From assembly GCA_028564675.1 (NCBI GenBank), contig JAOVVO010000157.1, forward strand, positions 62,001-126,000: a stretch of DNA of 64,000 bases. The letters are read 5' to 3'. The notes beneath the pieces are model-generated. The model was not told where the DNA came from. It was given only the letters and a program-made list of their open reading frames with translations, and did no database searches. Made by a program: the position numbers and the translations under genes. Positions 13,701 through 25,014 of the stretch are shown in pieces (positions within the stretch are counted from its first letter, which is position 1; each line of letters opens with the position of its first letter). Origin of the DNA: Onchocerca lupi. Lineage: Eukaryota; Nematoda; Chromadorea; Rhabditida; Onchocercidae.

Positions 13701-14478
13701 GGATGAATTTTATTGCCTCATAACTTCTGTAATTTAGTAACGTCAAATGGTTGAAAAGGTATTTCCCAATATTCAAACCAATTCTAAGGATCACGATAGC
13801 TGAGTGAAGAACTATTCTTGCGGCCAAGAACAAGGACGTTCGATGACCCTCACAATAATATCCAAAAAACATGCAAAAAGAGTCAGTAACATACAAGTCC
13901 GGCGACGCTATTATGAAAGCAGATGAAGCCGTTAATTATCCAATAGAATTTTTGAATTCACTCGATCAGCCACAGATGCCACCGCACGTACTGCAACTGA
14001 AAATCAGCATGCCAATTATCATGTTGCGAAATATCAATCAACCAAAACTTTGCAACGGCATACGGATTGCAGTGAAAAAAAAAAAAAAAATGATGAGCAA
14101 TATCATAAAGCAACAATCTTGACAGGACCTTTCAAAGGTGAAGATCTTTATTCCTAGAATTCTTATGATTCCAATGGATACGCCATTTCAAGTTAAGAGA
14201 TTGCCATTCATAATTCCATAGACGTTTGCATTCACGATCAACAAAGCTTAGAATCAATTCTTAGAATTGTGCGGTTTAGATCAATGGGTAAAATTTACGA
14301 AAAGAGGCAATGCAAGACACAATCTAATACTAAAAGTCAGAGAGATAATCCTTAAATTGCTTGAACGAAACATTTTAATATACACTATCATGACTTCGAT
14401 ATTTGTGCGACGTAACTACATTCCCATAAATCAAAAAATGAACGGATCACATTTCTCACCAAGCAAAAAATGAACAAA
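10757..14478 (+). pseudogene. Degenerate Helitron Rep/helicase (RepHel) pseudogene
   Basis: Remains of the single large protein of autonomous Helitrons, which nicks DNA with an HUH Rep domain and unwinds it with a Pif1-type helicase. Collinear family pieces occur across several frames. N-terminal: ECPYCKTLKFNGE and GMCCVTGKIKLF (10870-11040). Then ASSLLPLSDDQHKFL (11225-11270) and CRQLFHQYIVDMYAKIE (11760-11810). Rep region: QKLKSLMDFKIKHEVFGSV (12115-12170) and LHAQTLIWLYD (12211-12243). Next IHRPCGTLNPNLPCM (12340-12382), KCSKRYPR and YRRRS, and DNRWVIPYAPLL (12535-12570). Helicase part: LLVNAPGSSSF (13130-13165), MPPHVLQLKISMPIIMLRN (13976-14032), LTGPFKGEDL (14120-14150), LELCGLD (14263-14283). 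Many frameshifts and stops separate these. The Rep signature PHAH has become LHAQ. The helicase segment with Walker A and B is absent, with the frame jumping near 13590-13630. It is clearly dead. Confidence 0.9.
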
Positions 14479-15255
14479 AAGTTTGAAAGAATTGTGATTG
14501 TGATACAATCAAATAGAATTTACAACGGAAAGCAAAATTTGCAATTATAAAAATAACTATATTTGGTGACTTTTACAGAAGATCATAAAAAGAATGATTA
14601 TTCTATTAAAAAATTTTCTTGAACAAGTGATTAATAGAATGGAAGGGCAATTTCTTCATCTTTCAATATTCATTGTTTTTTTGTCTTGCATGGATTCTGT
14701 AATTGGATCATATGTTTTGGCATCACTTAATGAAAAGTTAACAAAGATTATATTGCTTATATTAACGATATCACTGTTTAAGCTATTATAAACTTGATAT
14801 AAAATTTTGCTTGTTTTTTAAAACAAAAAAAAAAAGTTAGATTTAAAGAAATAGATTATGAAATGTGTTGAAAAAAGTAATATTTATAAAAAAGGATCAG
14901 AACATAGAGCAATCTAAACAAATATTTGACAAAGGAAACAAACACGAAATTTTCATTGTAATGTAATTGTCATTCATGGATTTTATAACATAATGCGCAA
15001 TATTTGTCTTATTTTTTTTTGCTTTTATTCCACTTTTTTTTTTTTCCTTTTTTGATATAATGAAAGCGAATAGCTAAAAAGATAATTGGATATTTTTGAT
15101 CATCTCATCTATTATTATATCCACATTTTGCTGAATTTTGTTTTGTTTAATTTAACTTGTGTAATGCAGTTCCAGATTTTTACGTGTAAGTTCGAAATTC
15201 GGAATATTATGAACTTGATAAGTTTCAGTTTCATGCATGATTGGCTTCTTCATTT
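14479..15255. other. Intergenic sequence between Helitron remains and receptor gene
   Basis: AT-rich and without a recognisable gene. It should contain the lost right end of the Helitron and the 3' UTR of the minus-strand receptor. I could not identify a Helitron terminal hairpin with a CTRR end. Confidence 0.4.
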
Positions 15256-17699
15256 TTAAGAATTTAGTTTTGTTTTTAGCGTTGGCATTGATTTGACTTC
15301 CGTAGTCCACTTTTTTCTGATGAACAATGAAATAGTTGCATGGCGAAATGGCTCACATGCAAGAATAGTAATCAAACTAATGGAGATCAGCCGCATCTAA
15401 AATTAAGTAACACTGAAAATTTCATCAGGAAAAATTCACACTAAAAATGACAAAAGATAATCAATGATGAAATAAGCAAGCAATTTCTTAATTGATTACC
15501 CGACGAAAAAAATAATCTGCTGTATTGATTATATTTTCGAACTTATTCACAGCCAAATTGGTTTTACAATCAGCAAACATGCAAGTAATCTGCTCGCATT
15601 TGCGAACTAAAATGTGCTTGTATTAGGCTCATCACTATTTTAGTTTTAAGTACAAAAATTTGACAGAATTCTGTCATCATGGAGTTAAGATGTTAAGCTT
15701 AAATTTTACTGGCATGCAATTCCTGCTTCAACAGGAAGAAATATTGATTTTATTCTTCTACATTCGGTTTGGAATTTGAAGAGGATTGAAAGAATCTATG
15801 GCAGAACTTTTAGTAGAGATTACTAAGCGCAATAAAATGCATCAATGTTATGACAAATTTTCTCTATCACTAGCTGACCCGAATTGATATAAGAATGATG
15901 AAACGATGAAAACTTACCAAACATTGGCAAAGTAATAATTACTATGGAATAAGTATATATAATAAATGAGTATAAACGTTTCTGATGTAATTTTGAAACT
16001 TGGATAGAGTTAGCCGCAAGCGGTTTGTATTTACTAATTTTAATCGTTCCCTGCAACAATGAGATATCTCATTTAAAATTCCCTTTCCATCATAAATCTT
16101 AATTCACCCCAAATGTTGGAAGAAGTGTATGATCAGTGATAGCTTGAATGGAATTATTTTTCTTTTTTAGCATAGTTCCCGAGAAAATCATATCGTCATA
16201 TGCTTTTGCATTGATTTATGATGATTAACACCAGAATGATTGATTTCAATATAAGATGATTTAGAATCTTGTAAAGCTTCAGATTTTGTAAAATTTTACC
16301 ATCACAGCAACAATGAACAATGCGATAAACAATGTAATATGAGTCAAGTCATAAGGTAGATAATTTCCGGTTCGATAAGATAATAGGATCGTAAAACTAC
16401 TCCAAAGAAGTGTCGAAATATGCAAAGTAGCATAATATGGTATCTGACTCCTGAAAAAAAATAAAAGAGAAGAATGGAAAATTTTCATTCAATTCAAGAT
16501 TATACATAACAAGAAAAAAAAAAAACGATTGAGTATTTTTCCAGAAATTACTAGACATATTTTCAATCTTACTTGAATATTGAAATTGTATCGTCACAAT
16601 TTTAAAACCATGCGTTACGTCAACAAATATATTATGAGGTCGTGAAGTAATCGATCATATGCAAGTAGAAGATTTGAAAAGTAATAAAATGAACCCACTT
16701 TTTCGCAAATTTATTTGCATAAAAAATCGGTTTCACGTAAGGTAAGTAAGAAACTATAGCTGCGTAAAGCAATAAAGCAAGAAACCATATGTATGCAAGA
16801 TGGGTAAATCGTGCCATCCAGTTTGCAAAATAAAGACTAAAAATACAACGATTTCTTTTTATTTCATTAAACACTTCAAAATTATCGCATTATTATAATT
16901 CACAATATTATTGAAATTTCATTAAGAAATTTCTGATTCAAGCAGACTATTTGTAATAAAACGGACGAAGAATGTAACATTATACAGCAATTTTATCCAG
17001 AATAAAGTATGCAGAAAGAATTTTTGTCTAAATTTGAACAGAACTTACAGATGAATTCTTCTTCCTGCGCCACTAAAAATAAAGATGAAGTGAATTATGT
17101 CGGATATGGAACCAACAGCAGCTGACATGATACACGTGAATATTACATTCAGTGTGAAATACTTGAAAAAACCATCTTTCACTTTCACAAATATTAAATA
17201 TAATATGAAAGGAATAAAGACGAATTCGCCAATCGTTGTAATGTACATTATTAAATTGTCCACGGTGTACAGATATGCTAGAAAACGTACTATTATAATT
17301 CTGCCAGACAGGAAATCCTTCTATTTTCATTTATTGTTTTATGATATCAGAAAATAAAGTTGTATCAGAATATCAAATTTGCTTCATGAAAGCAGTGCTG
17401 ATAATAAAATAATTATACTGATTCTTAAATTTGAAAATGTAAATCTGTTATATTAGATGGTAAATTTCTCTTGAAATACTTCGTTCTTAAGTCGATTTGA
17501 CATATTTTCGTGCAAAATTATAAATTTTTAAATTCTTAAATATTTTGCTCAAGAATTCACCACATATGAATATTACTCATCAAAGTTGGATTGCAGTTAT
17601 TAACTTACGGCAATGCAGACCTTGACCTGCACATGGACCGCCAGAACGACGAGTTCCATTGAAGTATTTACTGCCGTTATGATAAAAGGTGTCGTTCAT
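15256..17699 (-). CDS. Nematode serpentine (7TM) chemoreceptor-like protein
   Basis: Probable sensory G-protein-coupled receptor of the plasma membrane. Seven exons on the minus strand (given in + coordinates): 17609-17699, 17049-17277, 16663-16836, 16300-16450, 15918-16050, 15500-15606, 15256-15396. They total 1026 nt, 341 residues, a usual length for nematode chemoreceptors. The N-terminus is extracellular with possible N-glycosylation sites (MNDTF, KYFNGT). Hydrophobic segments follow: EFVFIPFILYLIF, YFTLNVIFTCIM, IWFLALLLYAAIV, HISTLLWSSFTILL, ITLFIALFIVAVM, FIIYTYSIVIITL and LISISLITILACEPF. The tail begins RHATISLFIRKKW. An acceptor TTTTCAG lies 4 nt before the ATG, so trans-splicing is likely. 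Phase closure requires a GC donor at the end of exon 3. I cannot assign the subfamily; Sra-superfamily or Srg types are guesses. Confidence 0.68.
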
Positions 17700-19355
17700 T
17701 TCGCTGAAAATAGTAATTTATATTAATATCAAAAAGGTAGTCGAATTGAAATATCACGTAATCTCTTATTTAGTATAGATGTATACGGCTGTTGTTCTGA
17801 ACATGAAGTCGAAATGATCAAAGAGATAAACATAAGTGATATGTCTGCGGAAGTTTGGAAAAAAATCAAAAATAAATTGCTTTACTTCATATCTCAGAAT
17901 AGGCATCAAACAAAAAATTTGAATTTGAATTATTCCTTTATTTTCAACTTATTGTTCAAACTTCAATATTCAATTCAACATAAAAACTCGAATTTAGTTT
18001 GAAAGCAAATATTGTAATCTTATTTTATCACTATCAAAAGATGTCGATCCATTTATCCTTAGAATATTAGCAACATCTTAAGTGATGATGTGATAGAACT
18101 ACTTATTGCAATAATAATGATAGTAATATCTCAATTAAGTATTTCATCTTAGTCAACATTACTGAAGTTGTTATCCCACTCCCTTAGGATTATTATTCTT
18201 TCGAAAAAATATTATTGAAATTTTTGTGAAACTTTATTAAAATAATTAGCACGAAACTTGAAATATGGTAGCTACCATATGATTGCTTGTGTATATTATG
18301 AGACTTCGTCATCTAACGGCAATTAGTATTATTTGATCATTTCTGTCGATAATCTTTCTCGATGTTTGATTGGTATTGGGAAGTAGAATGAAATTTCTAA
18401 GTAGTTGGAATCGTAAATCTACTTCAGAATGCTAGCTATATAACATCCATCTCGTAACATTCAGAGATTTCAATAACATAATCATTGAAAAAAAAGAAAA
18501 TTTGATATATCTTGAAAATGAAAGATCATTAAGATATAAACTTTTCGTATAAGCGAGAAGTTTTAGTTTCCGCAAATAAAATCATCTATAATGAATCATT
18601 TTTGCAGTAGTCATTTAGGAATATCAGTCATAATTTTATTGGATTTTTTTGTCGTTTGGAATATTTCTTTAAGAAATGACAAACATTTGTTGTATGACAT
18701 CATAACTAAATATTTCTTGCTTCCATATTGTCTTTCCTCAATAACATTGTAACTTTTATCTCTTTAATTTGTCTCCTTGACAATATAATTTATGACATAG
18801 CATATAAATATAAAGCATATAAATTAATAAGCATACATATGAATTAATTAGCATGAATTAATAAGCATAAATTGTAAGCATAAATGAAAAGGAGTACTGT
18901 AATCGCATGCATGACATCTGTTAATTCTTTTAATTATATATTGAGGATATAAATAAAGCATACAAATAAAATTCGTCATGAAGAATGGAAATTCCTTTTC
19001 ATTTATGCTTCTATTAGTGGAAATTGTTTAAACCATCTGGAAAGGATTATGAATTAAAGTCTTACAATTATTTTTCTTCGCGTACTATTTGAAAATATAC
19101 ACGAGAATTTTCCAAAAAAATATCATTTCAACATACATGAGTGACAATAATTTCATAGCTTTTTCATCATTAGCACTGATTCTTTCGAAAAATAACCTAA
19201 TACTATGTCGACTTCACTATTGCAGTAGAAAATCAGCAGAAGTACGGGAAATGTATAGCTGAAAAGAAATATTTCTCGTCTGTTGGTTCAATGACGCTTA
19301 AAATCGGTAATTTTATCTTGGCCATATGATTACGTACTAAAAAATTTTTTCCAAA
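17700..19355. other. Intergenic region between two receptor-like genes
   Basis: Mostly non-coding and AT-rich. It contains a perfect 18-bp inverted repeat (18876-18893 and 18993-19010) and degenerate TAAGCATA-type repeats at 18805-18890. On the minus strand near 19195-19260 one hydrophobic run (YTFPVLLLIFYCN) follows a TTTTCAG acceptor and may be a relict receptor exon, but I could not connect it in phase. Confidence 0.4.
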
Positions 19356-20108
19356 TTATAGTAGGAAATTCATCATAGAAAATGAAAGAAAAGACATGCG
19401 AATTCGCTCACTGAATCGTAGTCCAAGGGCAACAATGATACTTGGACCTACAACAGTTGAATTTAACTGAAAAAAAAAAAAAAAATAGAATTGGACAATT
19501 TATTGAGACAAGAAAAGTTCTCGAAAGCACAGTGGATAGGAAGATACCGCAATAAAATAGATTTAGAAATTTTACCTCATAGAAAATGTGAATCAACTGT
19601 AACCATACTACGTAGAATACAATCCCCTTAATTTGATATCGAATACAAATGTAATTTACTGATACCAACGAAGTAACTGCAATAGTTTTATGCATATCAT
19701 CACATTGATTTTTCTTGATTTCGGTTTCTTCATGAAATATTATTGAATTCAGATAACATACAATGACATAGTGCTATCTTGAAGTAATAAATCGTGCAAT
19801 AGATGCTTAAGCTGTCATAAAACTCACAAAAAACGGTGCAGAAGAACGACTTCATTGGCGTAACTGTAAATAACAAATGAAAGTAATCGTTTCCGTCGTA
19901 ATTTCCCAACATGAATAGCATTTACTACGCCAGTTTAAATTTATAAATTTCAACAGATTTCTGTAGAAATAATTAACTGATGTGAAGATTTAATCACTCA
20001 GACAATCCTTCATTTGAATTTACCAATGTTGGGAGATGAGAATTTGACGATATTACCGTGAATTACTATTCCCTTCTGTACTTTTAGATTAATTTTTGCA
20101 AGCATCAT
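19356..20108 (-). CDS. Short serpentine-receptor-like gene or truncated copy
   Basis: Four minus-strand exons join in phase: 20024-20108, 19762-19863, 19576-19676, 19356-19466. They total 399 nt, 132 residues. Three hydrophobic stretches are visible: FFCTVFCEFY with SLSIYCTIYYF, GIVFYVVWLQLIHIFY, and VVGPSIIVALGLRF, the last followed by SERIRM. The layout, membrane character and position upstream of a full receptor on the same strand suggest the N-terminal half of a related receptor. The start is uncertain, since the acceptor before the ATG is weak. It could be a decayed duplicate, or a longer gene whose later exons I missed. Confidence 0.4.
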
Positions 20109-22992
20109 TCTACTGCTGGAGTAAGTACTGATATAAGCATTGAAATCGATGAACGAAAATTTGTAAAATTTAACCATTAAATTATATCAACATCGAACAA
20201 GGCAATGAATATACAAGATGCATTATATTCGAAATATTGGAAACAGCGAATCCAAGATGAAATAAACAAAGCCAAGAAAAATAAAATTTATTCAAATCAT
20301 TATAAATACCATTTCTTGAACATCTTTTTCTTTGCATGTTTAACAAACGTGAAGCTATTGACGTATGAAAATTTCTTCGCGCGCTTTTCTTTCAATATGA
20401 ACTTTAATTTAAATGTGAAAGACTGTAAAATTCGTACAGAAATATAAGGAATTTACTGATACTTAGAGTGAATATTCCCATTGTCGGTCAAAATCAAATC
20501 ATCAACCAGAAATATTTATGAGTTATTGAGAAATACTTCTGATTATTTTGTAATTTGGACTGGAAATCTTTCTGATGTTGTGATTCCACTAGGTCAACAA
20601 AAGCAATGATCTTTTGCTGATTTATCGCTCTATCGATTAGGATTGTCAAAATTGCTGCTGATGAAGCGTTGATTGTGGTCGTTGTTGAATTATCGAACTG
20701 AACTGAATTGAAAGCTGTAGAAAAACTGTTCTTGTCGAATTCGAGAGAACACTTCTTTCGAAAACTTCCTCTTCTCCATAAGCCGAGCCTTATATATCCT
20801 TTCGGTGCTCCTCTTTCTTTCTTGATCTCCAATTTATCTCATCATGCTTGATCGACCTCGCTTTGTTTACCTGTTGATAGGAGCATTTTGGCGGTAAACA
20901 TGTCGTTCTGGCGGGAAACATGTTTAAATTTCTGTTTATTGCTTCGGTGGTAAATATGTTGGTCTATTTGAAACTGTTTTCGTGCATCTTGAGTTTTAAC
21001 ATTTCTTGCTTATAATAAATTATCTTTCGGATTCTTTCGACAAAGTTGGATTTTGTCAAAATAATTTGTTTGCAAGTACTTTTTTTTTCTTTTAAATTAA
21101 CAATGATCTAATTTTATCAAAATATTTTTTATAAAATATTTGTCCTATATAAAACAAATAACGATGGCGAAGATAAATATCGAAATTTTAAAAACAAAAT
21201 TACATAAATAATTTTTGGATCAATTTATAAATCAATGAATATTTAAACAAAAATAATTGATGGAATTAAAAATAAGAAAATCAATTGATGGAAAGAAAAA
21301 TCTTTGTTAATCAATAATGTTATTAAACATAGCAAAAAAGAAAATGAGCGAAATTATTAAAAATTGATGATATGTATTTGCATGCATTAGCGGTTTCTTA
21401 TCAATGTTGATTGATTGATTGAAATTTATCAATATTATGCACAAAAATAGCTGCAAAAAAGAATCTGCTATTGCATAGATATAACGGAAAAAAAGATTAA
21501 AAATCTTTCAGAGTGAATCTTAAATTAAAACAGAAAAATTCAAATTGATATCGGAAATGTTGAAATAATGTTTTAGGAAATCATCTTAGATTGAATAATA
21601 GAGTTTCAATTTATTATAATGAAAAAAATTTGAATCGATAAAATGAAATTACCATAAATACATTCATATGTTTTTTTTTTTTTGAATACAATTACAGAAA
21701 AATTTTGACATTCACAATTGGTTACATCAGATAGGTGTAAAAATAGCTTCGCCTAATTTAATTCCAATTTCAATCATTTATTCAGTTATGCTCCATTTAA
21801 AAAGTAGTAAGGAATAAAAAGATATCTCAACTGATACTTATGGATTAATGATCAATTCGGTGCAATGTTCGCAAAACCTCAAATCTGAAAAAGATTGTAA
21901 GCAACATTTAAGGTGATGAGTTAACTTTTATTGGATTATTCGGAATTATTCTTACATAAAGTTTGCTGCTCCGATGAAATGCATTGCTGTAAAATTGAGC
22001 AATTGAAATTTTAGAGAATTTTAAAAGATTTAAAGTGGAACTATGAAAATCAAAACTTCTCTATTGCAATGAAAAAGCACTCATTAAAGATGGCATGAAT
22101 CAATATACCTTAATTTAGCAAAAATTTCCAGATTTTTTGCCTTATCTCTTCAGTAACATCGTATTTCTTGTCATTAATGAGCCTTCAGAATTATCGGCCT
22201 TTTAAATCAATCAATTTCGAACAAATAAAATGCCTTTCAGGATGAGAATATTTTGGCTTCGCATCCTGAAAATGATGTTTCAGGCAAAAGATCAACAGAT
22301 GGGATTTGCGTTTTCACATTTAGTCGGTTAATTAAACAAGTGATTATTTTTCGATGGTATGTTCTTTGCTATAATTCTCGCAAGTTACTTTATTTTGCAG
22401 CGTTTCCCTTCTCGATTACTTTTCACAGAATCCTTCCGTCGATTAGTTCGTTCAGAATCCTTCCATATTATTTTCCTCAACTTATTTCAATCTATTTTCT
22501 TTTGTCATCAACTTTGTAATTGAGAAATAATTTGCATTTTAATTTTTTGAATTTTAATTTGTTTTTTAGCTTTGAAAGGAATAGAATGAGAAGTAGCTCA
22601 AATATAAGTATAAAATGAGATAAGTGAATTTTAATCGAACGAATTAACTTCGATTGTCATCAAATAGAGATATATTCTCTTATATAGTTTATTATTCTGT
22701 CCATAGACTAATTATTTTCAGATGAAGATTTTCCTTTAGACTTTACGTCCTCCAATGCTGGGAATAAATGGCTCGGTTTTTAATTTTTTCTCGATTTTTA
22801 AACCTTTGAGGAACTAGTTGTTGATCTTAGTGTAACGTATTATTTTCATATTTTTTGCTTAGTCGTTTGATATTAAATTGATGCACTTGTTTGTTCAGAA
22901 AGAATAGCTGTTTATATTTGTGTTGTTAAAAAAATGGGTACATAGATATTTCAGGATACTTATGTTTACACAAACAGGCTGAACAAAATTCG
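20109..22992. other. Intergenic region, possible promoter sequences
   Basis: About 2.9 kb with no convincing gene on either strand. The least AT-rich part is 20690-20990. It contains a TATA-like ATATAAGG on the minus strand and three repeats of the form GGYGGKAAAYATGT. A 113-codon open frame on the minus strand (20494-20832) has no family motif. Confidence 0.4.
20861..20960. promoter_or_regulatory. Cluster of forkhead-like and E2F-like motifs
   Basis: Within 100 bp there are TGTTTACC, GGCGGTAAACATGT, GGCGGGAAACATGT and GGTGGTAAATATGT. GTAAACA is the forkhead core and GGCGGGAAA matches an E2F site. The first two form an 8-bp inverted pair. The repeat is visible; any function is inference. The nearest candidate target is the minus-strand receptor-like gene starting at 20108. 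Confidence 0.3.
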
Positions 22993-24225
22993 ATGGTACC
23001 TAATAAGTTAGAAAATGCAACACCGACAGTGTATGCAACGAAATCTCGCAGTAAAAAGTTATCTGACTCAGAGTTAAATCCAGACATTATTGATCCAATC
23101 GATGCTCAGGAAATTTTCGATTACATAAGGTTATACTTTGTTGTCATAGCTCTGTTTTCTTCAAAATCTTTCAAAAAGTTTATTGTTACTGCAACTTTAT
23201 AATTCCAAGTTTTTTTTATCAAAATCTTTCTCGAGAAATTTTAAATGAGCTGACCAAAGATTTCTGTATTTGAGACTTCCTGCAATTAGAAATATCTTGC
23301 ATTGGATTCCTTATCACTAGTAATATTACTTACTAACTTGAATTACAATTCAGCCAGAATTTAATAATACTGAGTAAATAATTCTATTTAAAGTTTATTT
23401 TATTATTAATTAGTGTTTGTAAATTCGATTGCTGGCTGAATTATAATTCATGTTAGTGAGATCATGATTTTTTTCTATAGTAATAAGCCATGTTCCAGAG
23501 ATATCAATGATCCGGAACATCCTCTTACGCTTGAACAGTTAAATGTCGTTCAGGAAGAGCATATTATGGTTGACAAAAATGATGACGAAACGATTGTTGA
23601 CGTAATATATGATTTCTTACAGAATTTTAATACTAGTATTTTAGTTAAATATTAAAATGTTGACATTTTTATTCTTCTAGTCAACTAACAATATTTTTGT
23701 CAGGTCGAATTTGTTCCAACGATACCGCATTGTTCAATGGCTACACTGATCGGTCTAACAATACGTACAAAATTGCAGCGATCTCTACATCCTAGTGTTA
23801 AGGTAATATAATTTGCAAAAATTTCACCTCTTGAATTTCGTTACCGACTTTTATTATATCATCTTTTTTCTTTTAAATCACTACCTTTTTTTTGAGTCGT
23901 TTTTGAAAAAAATTTTTTTTTTTAAAGTCTCATTCAAATTTTAAAAAATACACAAATTATCACCAGCAGTCACCATTTGAATTCGAATATTTTGTAGAAT
24001 ATAAAAGGTGAGGAATTTTCAGACAGTATTTTTCAGTTCATCTTTACAAAATCAAGTCTTATCATTTGATTGTTGTAGATAATAGTAAGGATAGCACCCG
24101 ATACTCATATGTCCGCAGATGCAATAAATAAGCAATTAGCGGACAAAGAACGAGTGGCGGCAGCGCTTGAAAACCCTGATTTACTACGGGCCGTTAATCA
24201 ATGCTTGAAACCAAAAGATCTCTAG
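22993..24225 (+). CDS. CIA2/MIP18-family cytosolic Fe-S assembly factor (CIAO2B/FAM96B-like)
   Basis: Component of the cytosolic iron-sulfur assembly targeting complex (CIAO1-MMS19-CIAO2B), which delivers Fe-S clusters to nuclear and cytosolic apoproteins. Exons 22993-23129, 23499-23601, 23704-23802, 24079-24225 total 486 nt, 161 residues, the normal family size. Diagnostic motifs are IFDYIRDINDPEHPLTLEQL near residue 40-60, VPTIPHCSMATLIGLTIR with the reactive Cys, and KERVAAALENPDL near the C-terminus. An acceptor GATATTTCAG at 22945-22954 precedes the ATG by 38 nt and may receive a spliced leader. MRM2 follows on the same strand 789 bp after the stop, which would fit a loose operon. Intron 1 carries a long inverted repeat. 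The B-type rather than A-type assignment is inferred from overall resemblance. Confidence 0.92.
23329..23460. repeat. 29-bp imperfect inverted repeat in intron 1 of the CIA2 gene
   Basis: Left arm 23329-23357 and right arm 23432-23460 match as reverse complements at 26 of 29 positions (cores AATTCAGCCAG and CTGGCTGAATT). The AT-rich loop is 74 nt. It ends 38 bp before the exon 2 acceptor. It could be a small MITE or a structured intron element. Confidence 0.75.
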
Positions 24226-25014
24226 AAATATCTTATCTTCATATTATGCTGAAGCAAATTTGTTTATGTACAGCTTTATTTCTTTCCTAGATTGTTTTAA
24301 ATCTTGGCATCTATGTCAGTTATATAATTTTAAAGTTTGCATGCAAATCTGAATCTCGTACAAATTTGTTATTTCATGAAATTGGAGTATTTTATCTTTG
24401 TTTGTATTTCCGTTTCTATAAAAATTTTATAAAAACTTGTTGCATTAGCAGTTTTGCAATTTCGATTAAGATGGAGATATAACCCAAAGTTTGCATTTAT
24501 AAAGTTGATTTGAGGATTCTTTTAAATATTTTATGCATCATGAAGCATTTCTAAACTTTTTAATTAAAATATTTGGAGAAGCAGTATCAGGTTTTATTCA
24601 AAATGCAGTAGATAAAGGCAAACATTTTTTTTGTTCTGTTTTGTTTTTCGTTAATATTAAAGAAAAACTCAAAACAAATATTCTTTGAAACAATCAATGT
24701 TTTATTCAGGAAATTATATTAATTAATATTTCTTTATTGTACTGAAGATTAGTAGCATATCGATATTTGAAATTACGCATTTCGACTATTGACCTATTTT
24801 TTTACAAGAAAGAGGATGAATTTTGTGCGAAGGTTTCATGGGTTACGTTATTAACCTAATTCAAAGTTTTCACGCGTACTGACAGACTGATGCATTCTAC
24901 TGAATATAGTAGTGACTTAGTATAAAATGGGGATTTTTATCAATACAAGTATGTATAATTTCAGTTGCGTCTTTGGACAATTCAGATGATGATGTATCGT
25001 TGAAGGAGACCGCA
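24226..25014. other. Intercistronic region between CIA2 and MRM2 genes
   Basis: 3' UTR of the first gene, then a TAATTTCAG acceptor ending at 24964, which I read as the trans-splice site of the second gene. The 50-nt leader from there to the ATG at 25015 is open but contains no in-frame ATG. Confidence 0.5.

Noticed and set aside
16560..16640. Candidate extra receptor exon before a good GTAAG donor (minus strand)
   Set aside because: It would leave the wrong phase for the next exon or contain a stop, and it has no acceptor upstream.
20494..20832. 113-codon minus-strand open frame
   Set aside because: No family motif, no acceptor near the start, and composition like the flanking non-coding DNA.
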